From NCBI GenBank assembly GCA_040880585.1, contig JBBDID010000035.1:248001-312000 (forward strand): a stretch of 64,000 nt of DNA. Reading direction: 5' to 3'. This stretch comes from Paracrocinitomix sp040880585 (GTDB taxonomy: Bacteria > Bacteroidota > Bacteroidia > Flavobacteriales_D > Crocinitomicaceae). A program made the translations under genes and the position numbers. Positions 17,412-24,591 of the stretch are shown piece by piece; position 1 is the first letter of the stretch, and every line of letters begins with the position of its first letter. Under the pieces are notes generated by a model that was given only the letters and a program-made list of their open reading frames with translations, made no database searches and had not been told where the DNA came from.

Positions 17412-17981
17412 ATGAAGAATTGGATATTATTTATTGTTATTCTAATGTCAGTAAACACCCTTGCTCAAAATGAGTATTGTGACTTTAAAGAAGAATGTGT
17501 GTGTGACTCTATAAGAGATGTCTCGTACTCAGTCCAGCATTCCGACGTCATTATTCACGCTATGGTTATTAAAATTGATACTGTTTCAATTGAACAAACC
17601 ATAACGCATGAATCGATCTTACAGATCAAAAATGACACACTTTCAAAATCTGATTGTGCCAAAAAAGTATTGGAAAACAAGAAAGTAATTAAAGTTAAAG
17701 TTAGAGTATTAGCGATTTTTAAAGGCAAAATAAAGGCAAAGGAAATTTTTATACAGACTCCTTTAGGTCAGAAATCTTGTGAATACAGTAACTTTAAATT
17801 AAATCAAGAATTCATAATCTATGGAACTCAAAATGAAACTGCAGATATTTACTTTTTGTGGACTTTTGATCTAGACTATTTTAAACTAAAGCCTAAATAT
17901 TCAATTTGGACCAATAAATGCAAAAGAACAATGTTAGTTCAAGAAAGTGAAATCAACAAATTAAGAGAATTAAAAAAATAA
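17412..17981 (+). CDS. Secreted TIMP/NTR-like domain protein
   Basis: 189 aa from ATG 17412, chosen because it begins at a signal peptide (MKNWILFIVILMSVNTLAQ). The mature protein starts with a Cys cluster (C23, C29, C31 in CVC), followed by SDVIIHAMVIKI, then VRVLAIFKGKIKAKEIFIQTP, KSCEYSNFKLNQEFIIYG and CKRTMLVQESEINKLREL. This order (C-x-C start, 'aDvVf.GkV', 'FKG..... v.v.T', Cys, 'f..g..YlvY', C.rT near the end) is that of netrin/TIMP-like (NTR) domains, which occur in secreted bacterial proteins of unclear role. The 48-base gap to the previous coding region suggests its own transcript. Confidence 0.55.
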   Translation: MKNWILFIVILMSVNTLAQNEYCDFKEECVCDSIRDVSYSVQHSDVIIHAMVIKIDTVSIEQTITHESILQIKNDTLSKSDCAKKVLENKKVIKVKVRVLAIFKGKIKAKEIFIQTPLGQKSCEYSNFKLNQEFIIYGTQNETADIYFLWTFDLDYFKLKPKYSIWTNKCKRTMLVQESEINKLRELKK

Positions 17982-18281
17982 CTTCGTTAAAGGCACGAAC
18001 TCTTTTTTTTGAAAATTTAGTTGCCGAAATTGATGGTTAACAATTTGGTGTGGAGGAAAAGGGCTCTTTGGATTCAAAATATCCTGAAAACTTTTGGGGT
18101 TGTTCGGATGGTAGATGTTTTTTGTGTGACTTCTCTGCTGAAGCTTCGGCGTAAGCAGGCAAAGTCACTACACATTAAATTTTATTCTTTTGCCGCGCAC
18201 ATTTTCTTTTTTTATCGCGACACTTTGTCGCGATTATTAATTCTTGTTATTGCGTTGATTTATTGCGACACTTTGTCGTGA
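17982..18281. other. 300-bp gene-free stretch with hairpins
   Basis: No supportable coding frame. It holds an imperfect inverted repeat at 18126-18168 (outer arms GTGACTT/AAGTCAC, inner arms CTGCT/AGCAG around an AAGCTT core) and two smaller hairpins at 18215-18281 described separately. Confidence 0.6.
18215..18281. repeat. Repeated hairpin with TCGCGACA/TGTCGCGA arms
   Basis: 18215-18233 is a perfect inverted repeat with 8-base arms and loop CTT. A near copy lies at 18264-18281 (arms TTGCGACA/TGTCGTGA, same loop), and a third half-site TGTCGCGA occurs at 18286-18293 inside the end of the neighbouring gene relic. No T-run follows on either strand, so these are not intrinsic terminators. Confidence 0.65.
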
Positions 18282-18983
18282 TTATTGTCGCGATACTACA
18301 TAATGAGTAGACGGTCCGGAGCCTTTACGCTCAATTAAGCCTAATTCTACCATCTTTTTTATATGACGCTCAGCTTTCTTTTTGTCATACCCAAAATGTT
18401 CTTCATATTCTTTTCGTGTGACTTTATCCTTAGATCTCACAAAGTCATAATCCAAAAGTTCTTCGTTATTTAAGTCTTTAGTTTCCGAAATTGTATCTGA
18501 AATTGCTTCAACGGTTCTAGGAAATGTTACGACTATAGTTTCATTCTCAAAGTCTATTATTGGAATTGGTAAATCATGGTTTTCACGCATAGAAAGATAA
18601 GTATCAATTCCTAAAGCAGATTCTTCCATTAATTCCATCTCATTAAAAACAAATGCTAATTTCTTGTTCCTGCTGTAGGAATTTGCTGTGAAATTCTTCA
18701 TTGCTTCAATAGTAACTGGAAATAATGGTCCGCCTGGGCTTTTGACAATTATTTTATCCTCAAATATTTCAAGCGAAATTTTTGCGCCATCCATAGAATA
18801 ATCACGGTGAATCAAAGCATTAATAATTGCTTCTCTTACTACTTCAGGTGGAAAATTAAACACTTTTCTAGCGCGAAATGTAGCAACTCCAAAGTGCTTC
18901 TTATCCGCCAGTTGACGGATAATTTTAACCAGCCGCACATTGGCACATCCCGAAAAAAATCGGGAAGAGCCAATTTTTCCCAC
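18282..18983 (-). pseudogene. C-terminal remnant of an AlbA_2/ATP-binding (RecG-like, schlafen-type) regulator
   Basis: 233-codon frame. From about residue 20 (LVKIIRQLADKK, FRARKVFNFPPEVVREAIINALIHRDYS) it matches the C-terminal part of AlbA_2-type ATP-binding transcriptional regulators: EAIINALIHRDYS carries the HATPase-like Asn and NSYSRNKKLAFVF, MELMEESALGID follow, then a winged-helix end (KVTRKEYEEHFGYDKKKAERHIKKM). These proteins are usually 450-500 aa with an N-terminal AlbA_2 domain, absent here. The first 17 codons come from unrelated sequence with a CCCGA...TCGGG hairpin. I therefore call it a 5'-truncated relic, although expression of the fragment cannot be excluded. Confidence 0.6.
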
Positions 18984-19081
18984 GCACCAAATAATTATGT
19001 TTCATATCATTTTAGTCAGGTTATAGCTGACTTTTTTGATAGGAAAGCAAATTTTGTGTCTAAAAAGAGTGAAAGTTATAA

Positions 19082-19231
19082 GTATATTATAAAAAGAAAG
19101 TATTCTTCAAAGTTGAAAAAGCTGACAAATTACTGTCAACAGTTGAACAGGTTGCCAATGATGAAAACATTCTGGCGTTCCATCACTGCGGAACGCCAAC
19201 CCACTTTGCGGCGGCATCTAAAAATGCCTAA
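19082..19231 (+). pseudogene. Short protein-coding relic
   Basis: A 49-codon frame between two stops, without a start codon, reads KVFFKVEKADKLLSTVE and later ENILAFHHCGTPTHFAAASK, which looks like genuine protein sequence rather than random translation. It lies in a 375-bp gene-free stretch next to the truncated regulator. I cannot name the source gene. The rest of 18984-19359 shows nothing else. Confidence 0.3.
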
Positions 19232-19359
19232 CTTTACCCAACCCTCACCCAAAACAACCGCAAATCATACGACAGCAGCACCTACATTCATTATCCTAAA
19301 AGATTCAGGTAGAAACAAATTAGTCTTATCTTAAGCGCTCTAACGATAAACCAAAACAG

Positions 19360-19761
19360 ATGAAATACACGATACACGGCAAGTCAAATAGTGATGGTAG
19401 CGCTGAGTTAAGAGCAAAAGGCAGTAAGTATGCCTTTGGTATAAAAGCCGAGCAAGCAGATTTGGCCGGGCCTGCGGAACTTTTGTTAAGCGCTTTTGCG
19501 GCTTGCTGTTTGAAAAACGTCGAGCGGTTTGCTTCCATATTGAAGTACACTTATGAAGAAGCCGAGATTGAAGTAAGCGGAACAAGACAGGAAAAACCGC
19601 CCATGTTCACAAAGATCAATTTTACCTTACATATTAAAAGTACGGACCCAAATCTCAATCCGGATCTCTTATTTAAAAACATACAGAAATTTGGAACAAT
19701 CTATAACACGCTTAACGCAGTCTGTGAAATAAACGGACAGCTGAAACTCAATGATCAGTAG
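19360..19761 (+). CDS. OsmC family protein (thiol peroxidase type)
   Basis: 133 aa, the family length. Residues 35-57 (AGPAELLLSAFAACCLKNVERF, split here) contain the first active Cys (C49 or C50) and the following helix; VCEING at 121-126 contains the second (C122). OsmC/Ohr proteins reduce organic hydroperoxides through these two cysteines, in the cytoplasm. ATG at 19360 starts at the usual beta strand (MKYTIHGKS). The next gene begins 26 bp downstream. Confidence 0.8.
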   Translation: MKYTIHGKSNSDGSAELRAKGSKYAFGIKAEQADLAGPAELLLSAFAACCLKNVERFASILKYTYEEAEIEVSGTRQEKPPMFTKINFTLHIKSTDPNLNPDLLFKNIQKFGTIYNTLNAVCEINGQLKLNDQ

Positions 19762-19787
19762 CTTTAAGAGAAATAAGATAGACAAAG

Positions 19788-20669
19788 ATGATAACGAAAT
19801 GGCGCCGTATTGATTTAGTTTTATTTCTATTTTTTCTCTTGTTTTATGGGTGTTCAAAACCCGGAAAGAACGAGGTACTCATTGAAGCTGAAAATTTACC
19901 TCAATTAGAAGGTGATTTTGTTTATGAAGGATGGCTTATTGATGGTAATGATACGATATCAACCGGAACATTTACAGTTCAAGAGAATGGAGATCTTTCA
20001 GAAAAAATCTTTAAAACAAATGGAGATAAATTAAAGGAGGCGAATGCTTTTGCTATATCCATTGAACAAAAAAATAACAATGACCCGTCTCCCGGAAAAT
20101 CAATTGTATTGGCGGGTGAATTTGATCAGGAAGTGGCTACACTTTCTACGAATCATTCATTGAGTTTGAACACGAATTTTTCAACCGCATCCGGAACCTA
20201 TATTTTGGCTACTGTAACAGATGCAATTGGCACGACCCATGAATACAGCGGCGTTTGGTGGGTTCAGGATATAACAGCATCAGAACCGGGACTAACGTTA
20301 CCTACATTACCAACAGGATGGATTTATGAAGGCTGGGTGATGATCAATGAAACCTATGTTTCTACCGGACGATTCAATAACCCAAACGCAGCCGATTTGT
20401 CTTCTCTTTATGGCGATACCCAAAACCCTTCACTCAACTACCCGGGAGAAGACCTGCTGTTTAACGCTCCTAATAATGTAACGTTTCCCATTAATCTGAA
20501 AGAGGATAAAATTGTGATTTCCATAGAGCCTGATCAGCAATCAAACAGTGTCCCTTATCTTGAAATACTTACTGCTGCTGTACCCTCCACAGCAGATTAT
20601 AACGCACCGTATTCAATGATAAATGTATCTTCAGATTTTCCGACAGCTGTAATCACGAGGAAGGAATAG
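19788..20669 (+). CDS. Lipoprotein with an internal duplication
   Basis: 293 aa. Signal peptide with lipobox LFYGC (Cys22). Two similar domains follow: the first opens with FVYEGWLIDGNDTISTGTF (about residue 45), the second with WIYEGWVMINETYVSTGRF (about residue 177). Each is a beta-rich unit of 110-130 residues. This 'YEGWhhh...STGxF' duplication resembles the C-terminal beta-domain of anti-sigma-K-type proteins, but no anti-sigma or zinc-binding region is present. It closely follows osmC and could be co-transcribed with it. Confidence 0.6.
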   Translation: MITKWRRIDLVLFLFFLLFYGCSKPGKNEVLIEAENLPQLEGDFVYEGWLIDGNDTISTGTFTVQENGDLSEKIFKTNGDKLKEANAFAISIEQKNNNDPSPGKSIVLAGEFDQEVATLSTNHSLSLNTNFSTASGTYILATVTDAIGTTHEYSGVWWVQDITASEPGLTLPTLPTGWIYEGWVMINETYVSTGRFNNPNAADLSSLYGDTQNPSLNYPGEDLLFNAPNNVTFPINLKEDKIVISIEPDQQSNSVPYLEILTAAVPSTADYNAPYSMINVSSDFPTAVITRKE

Positions 20670-20763
20670 TTAGTTGTTTGCTCCAATAACTATCACACAA
20701 GCCTTGTCAGCGTAATTTGAAGACAACCACTCCTCCCAATTTTTATCGGGAGAATGGCCGGCA

Positions 20764-21888
20764 CTATTTAAAAATCTTGATGTAATCCGTGAACCAATAT
20801 TGTTTGCTTCTTTGGCTACCGGTAAATTCTTTCAATATGGATAGTTTTTCAAGTTCAGCAATAAGTTTGTAGGCTGAGGGCATAGAAATATCGGCAACTT
20901 CACTTACTGTACTTGCATCAATTAATGGCCTTTGATAAAGATAAGAGACGACAGAGCGGGCATTTTTAGTTCGGCTTCCTAACTTTTGCAATTTTTCATC
21001 CACATCTTTTTGCAACTTCAGTATTTGATCAAAAGTTTCAATACTATTTCTTGCTGTTTCTGTGACGCCAACAAGAAAGAACTTAAACCACTGACTGATA
21101 TTGTTTTCGGTTCTAACCTTCATAAGGTTGTCATAGTAAAGGCTTCGATTTTTTTCAAAGAAATCTGATAAATACAGAACAGGCTTTTTTAATATTCCTT
21201 TTTCGACCAAATAAAGTGTGATCATCAGCCTTCCAACCCTCCCATTTCCGTCAAGGAAAGGGTGAATTGTTTCAAACTGATAATGTATTAAAGCAATTTT
21301 AAGTAGATCCGGAAAAGGATACTCCCGGTTGTGGGCAAACTTCTCTAAGTCTGCCATGAGGTCAGAGATCTCAGTATGCACAGGTGGAATAAAAACTGCG
21401 TCCGCAATAGTTGCACCGCCTATCCAGTTTTGGCTGGTTCTAAATTTGCCGGGAGTTTTACGATTACCTCTAACGCCCTGAAGTAAAATTTTATGTGTTT
21501 GCTTTATCAAACGCGAAGAAAAAGGCAGCTCATCCAATTTTTTAATGGCAGTGTTTAAAGCTTCAATGTAATTTTGCACTTCTTCCCAATCATCCCTTTT
21601 TTCTTCTGAAATCTCAGATTTATCCTGAAGGGCTTCTTCAATATTCGTTTTTGTCCCTTCAATTTTACTTGACTGAGTGGCTTCTTTAAGTACGTGCATA
21701 CTGATGAATAAATCAATGTTTGGCACATATTCTGAATACATGTCTAATCTCCCCAGTTGCCTGTCAGCTTTACTAAGTAGTGAGATTATATCAACGTCCT
21801 CAACTGTCCACTTCCGATTTACTTTTTCAGGCTGAAAACTCGTAAAAGTGCCTTGATTTATATTTACACCAGACTTAAAATTCTTCAT
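20764..21888 (-). CDS. Class II Fic family protein with C-terminal winged helix
   Basis: 374 aa. N-terminal Fic_N region with the inhibitory motif S-xxx-E-G at residues 73-78 (SSKIEG), marking a class II Fic whose own helix blocks the active site. The catalytic motif HPFLDGNGRVGR is complete at 209-220 (His209, Asp213, Asn215, Arg217, Arg220). Residues about 315-370 form a helix-turn-helix (DASTVSEVADISMPSAYKLI). Fic enzymes transfer AMP or similar groups to hydroxyl side chains of target proteins. The DNA-binding tail and the operator array just upstream suggest autoregulation. No toxin-antitoxin partner gene is adjacent. ATG at 21888. Confidence 0.9.
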   Translation of the reverse strand: MKNFKSGVNINQGTFTSFQPEKVNRKWTVEDVDIISLLSKADRQLGRLDMYSEYVPNIDLFISMHVLKEATQSSKIEGTKTNIEEALQDKSEISEEKRDDWEEVQNYIEALNTAIKKLDELPFSSRLIKQTHKILLQGVRGNRKTPGKFRTSQNWIGGATIADAVFIPPVHTEISDLMADLEKFAHNREYPFPDLLKIALIHYQFETIHPFLDGNGRVGRLMITLYLVEKGILKKPVLYLSDFFEKNRSLYYDNLMKVRTENNISQWFKFFLVGVTETARNSIETFDQILKLQKDVDEKLQKLGSRTKNARSVVSYLYQRPLIDASTVSEVADISMPSAYKLIAELEKLSILKEFTGSQRSKQYWFTDYIKIFK

Positions 21889-21899
21889 AATTTCTTAAA

Positions 21900-21930
21900 C
21901 AAAGATACCTCTTATTTAAGAAATACGCAA
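21900..21930 (-). promoter_or_regulatory. Promoter of the fic gene
   Basis: On the minus strand: TTG at 21930-21928, a 20-base spacer, then TATCTTTG at 21907-21900, matching both parts of the Bacteroidota consensus. It lies 11 bases before the fic ATG. The first operator arm (21911-21920) lies inside the spacer. Confidence 0.65.
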
Positions 21931-22026
21931 AAAACTTAAATAACAACGATTCTTATTTAAGAAAAAGACGTAAAACTTAAATAACGACCATCCTTATTTA
22001 AGAAAACCACAAAAAACTTAAATAAG
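21911..22026. promoter_or_regulatory. Triple inverted-repeat operator array upstream of fic
   Basis: Three units start at 21911, 21952 and 21993, exactly 41 bp apart. Each is CTTATTTAAG, 14 bases, then CTTAAATAA followed by C, C or G; the second word is the reverse complement of the first. The right-hand unit is perfect. The intervening bases are AT-rich but not conserved. The array overlaps the fic promoter, as expected for binding sites of a dimeric repressor, possibly the Fic protein's own winged helix. Confidence 0.75.
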
Positions 22027-22181
22027 AAACCATTCTGTTTCAGATTACTCCTGCTTGCTTCTCAAATTTTTTCTTCACAGATTAAGAAGTTTTTCAGCAT
22101 GGCTTTTTTAGCTTGATTGTTGGCTTTCATTTGCTTTTCACATCTAAATAAGCCGTAAAGTATTAATAATTCTTTATTTTT

Positions 22182-22451
22182 CATTGGTGTCCGGGGAAAT
22201 AAACTGAAACTTCCGATAAGTCAATACAGACAGGTGCTTCAGAAGTTTTATTTTTCAATAAGGGTCCTTTCAGAATTGACTAAATTTGGAAATAATGGTC
22301 GTCATTATCCGCCATTTCTTTTCCCCGCCCTAAAGGGAGAGAAATGGCTTGGTCTTAGTACTACCATGCGATCCCACCCTTCAGGGCGGGGAAAAGGATC
22401 GCCGGAGATGGTTATTATTTCTGGTCCCTAAATTTTTACCGGACAATAATG
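22182..22451 (+). repeat. Foldback (MITE-like) element copy C
   Basis: 270 bp from CATTGGTGTCCGGGG to CCGGACAATAATG. Compared with copy B it has about 80 bp of extra sequence after the left end. Its central hairpin is CCCTAAAGGG instead of CCGCCAGCTGGCGG, and a second stem CCCTTCAGGG follows. The last three bases are the start codon of the glycosyltransferase gene. The rest of 22027-22181 holds nothing recognisable. Confidence 0.75.
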
Positions 22452-23957
22452 TTTATTTTTCATTTTTTTAAATTCACAAGGATTTTACCGTTCAAAAAAT
22501 ATATCCCTGAGCTAGTTCTTTTAACGGCTTTTGTTGCCATTCAACTGGCAAGAATTGATGCAGACTTATGGAATGACGAAATCTATTCTATTGTGCATTT
22601 TGAACTCGTTGATTTTAGCACAACGCTGACGGATTATCACGTTCCCAACAATCATATTTTCTTTAATCTGGTTAATAATGTTTACCTGAAAGCCATTGGT
22701 GTTGCATCTCTTTATGAACTGTTGCAATCCCCGTGGATCATCCGCGTTTTGCCTTTCGTATATTCACTTGTCACACTCATTTTTGTTTATTTGCTTGGCA
22801 AGAAAATAGCTGACAGAAAAGCCGGATTGTTGGCAGCAATCGTGTTGATGACAAGCATTCCGTATTTCTATTTTTCGCTTCAAATCAGGGGATATGGCAT
22901 GAGCATGATGCTTTTGACACTGCTGGTTTATTCATGTATTTTATTTGAAGAATCCAAACAGAAAAAACAACTGATTTTAATTGCTGTTTATACTGCACTG
23001 TTGTTTTACTGCGTTCCTTCAAACCTCTACTTTATACTGGGTTTTTTGTTTTTCTATGGAGTCAAAACGATCTTTTCAAAACCGACTTCAGCAGGTCATT
23101 TTTTTAAGCAATATTCTTCTCTTGTAGTCTATAGTTTATTGATCGGAATTTCAGTATCGCTGCTCTTTTACATGAATGTATTTGAAGAGGTATTTATGAA
23201 CAAATACGTGAAAGCCGGGGAATGTTTTCAGTTTTCTAAACTGAAGCATAATTTCTACTATTTCGCCGCTGCTTTGCTTTCCAAACGAATTGTTTTATTG
23301 CTGTTGATTTTGGTTGGATTAATTGTGGTGCTCAAAAAGAAACAAAAAACAAACCATTCAGTTTTACTGCTTTTATCGATTGGATTGATTCCTTTTTTAG
23401 CTGTTTTTGTTCGGGGAGATGCTGCTCCTTTAAGAATTTATACCGTAGCAATTCCTGTTTTTTCAATCTTGATAGGTGTGGGCTTATATGCGTTTTGGGA
23501 TGCGCTGAAATCTAAATTTCCCTTCAATTTGTATTTGCTCTTAATCGGATTATACTGCCTGATCACTTTTAGGATTGAGATCTCAAATGTTCAGCAAAAA
23601 ATTTATGGCGATATTGTAAATAGTAAACGTTCACAAAGTCTCTATCATCAATATTATTCTGCTCATTTTTCACCTTATGCAGTTATCGGTGATTTTGCTG
23701 AGAATCATTATACGGGAGATCCTTTGGTCATTCTCGGAGGTGAAGGACATTGTGTTCCGTATTATTTAGATGCTTTTGACATTGCTTTTTACCAAAAGGA
23801 TGCGTTTCATTTGGTGAAGGATAAATTTGATAACTTTTATGTGATCACTAATCATCCTTACAGCTTGAGGGATTATCAAAAACAGTATAAGATTGAGTTT
23901 TTAGGAAATAAACTGACTTACCACAATCTGTTTCGTTTGAAAAAACGGTTGTATTAA
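22449..23957 (+). CDS. GT-C (GT39/ArnT/PMT-like) membrane glycosyltransferase
   Basis: 502 aa, about ten to eleven membrane spans. After the first span comes the acidic pair in LWNDEIYSI (Asp43, Glu44), the position of the catalytic or sugar-lipid-binding acidic residues in the first periplasmic loop of GT-C enzymes. Further family-like features: SLQIRGYGMSMMLL (residues 139-152) and a soluble C-terminal domain (GDPLVILGGEGHCVPYYLD). Such enzymes move sugars from polyprenyl-phosphate donors to lipids or proteins at the outer face of the inner membrane. The ATG lies in the right end of a foldback repeat. Acceptor unknown. Confidence 0.75.
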   Translation: MFIFHFFKFTRILPFKKYIPELVLLTAFVAIQLARIDADLWNDEIYSIVHFELVDFSTTLTDYHVPNNHIFFNLVNNVYLKAIGVASLYELLQSPWIIRVLPFVYSLVTLIFVYLLGKKIADRKAGLLAAIVLMTSIPYFYFSLQIRGYGMSMMLLTLLVYSCILFEESKQKKQLILIAVYTALLFYCVPSNLYFILGFLFFYGVKTIFSKPTSAGHFFKQYSSLVVYSLLIGISVSLLFYMNVFEEVFMNKYVKAGECFQFSKLKHNFYYFAAALLSKRIVLLLLILVGLIVVLKKKQKTNHSVLLLLSIGLIPFLAVFVRGDAAPLRIYTVAIPVFSILIGVGLYAFWDALKSKFPFNLYLLLIGLYCLITFRIEISNVQQKIYGDIVNSKRSQSLYHQYYSAHFSPYAVIGDFAENHYTGDPLVILGGEGHCVPYYLDAFDIAFYQKDAFHLVKDKFDNFYVITNHPYSLRDYQKQYKIEFLGNKLTYHNLFRLKKRLY

Positions 23958-24241
23958 TCCTTCTGGAAGTTGTACTCTTCTATGCTGCCATTGGCAGTGA
24001 TCTGTATCTTATACAAACCGGCAGGATAATAGGTGAAATCAAGCAAAAATGAGTCGTCAGTCTTATTCTCACTCCACACCATAAGCTCATCAGCAAATAC
24101 GTTCACAGTAACAGCCGTAGCGTTCTCAACATCAATAGAAAGTATGTTTTTTGACGGATGCCGGGCAATATCAATATGCCTTACAGGATTAGCCGATAAC
24201 AAAGTTGGAAGGAGCAGTAAAATCAGAATTAAGAATCGCAT
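23954..24241 (-). CDS. Small secreted protein resembling a stand-alone T9SS C-terminal domain
   Basis: 95 aa with a signal peptide (MRFLILILLLLPTLLSAN). The remaining 77 residues follow the strand order of T9SS type A sorting domains: NILSIDVENA, VTVNVFADELMVWSE, SFLLDFTYYPAGLYKIQI, GSIEEYNFQKD, including the near-invariant 'lpaGlYxhxh' strand and final basic strand. Normally this domain ends a large cargo protein; here it directly follows a signal peptide. Its stop overlaps the end of the convergent glycosyltransferase gene by four bases. It may be a degraded cargo or a small interaction module. Confidence 0.55.
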   Translation of the reverse strand: MRFLILILLLLPTLLSANPVRHIDIARHPSKNILSIDVENATAVTVNVFADELMVWSENKTDDSFLLDFTYYPAGLYKIQITANGSIEEYNFQKD

Positions 24242-24591
24242 AATGAATGGTTTGTTGTTAACAGCTATACGGGATGAACGAAGAAATGTTTCTCACTCCT
24301 TACTTACATGGGATAATTCAAAATGACTTGAAAGGCGCATAGACCCCGACTAAATGGACAGCCAATAATTAACCCGGACTTTTAAAGTTGGGGAGCAGGC
24401 GCTGAGAATTTGACTCCGGTCAAAAATCGAACATCAGATGAAATAATCCGGCAGTGAAGAGACTGCGAGAAATATGTGAATTATTAATTCGAATAACAGA
24501 TAGCTAAAGTTTTCCCATTCTGAACGGTTTAGGCTTTTGGCACATGATTTGTTAAATTCTTGTTAATTTTTTAATAAAACAGAATCCCCAA
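24242..24591. other. 350-bp intergenic region, nothing recognised
   Basis: No open frame, tRNA, strong hairpin or repeat was seen. It separates two divergently transcribed secreted-protein genes and presumably carries both promoters, but no exact TAnnTTTG with a suitable TTG was found. Confidence 0.5.

Noticed and set aside
18982..19334. The 3' two thirds of a long plus-strand frame beginning inside the regulator
   Set aside because: It is antisense to the regulator relic in its first part and low-complexity afterwards; the other frame (19082-19231) reads better as protein.
20733..20752. CTCCC...GGGAG hairpin between the lipoprotein and fic genes
   Set aside because: Only five base pairs, a ten-base loop and no T-run on either strand, so not a convincing terminator.
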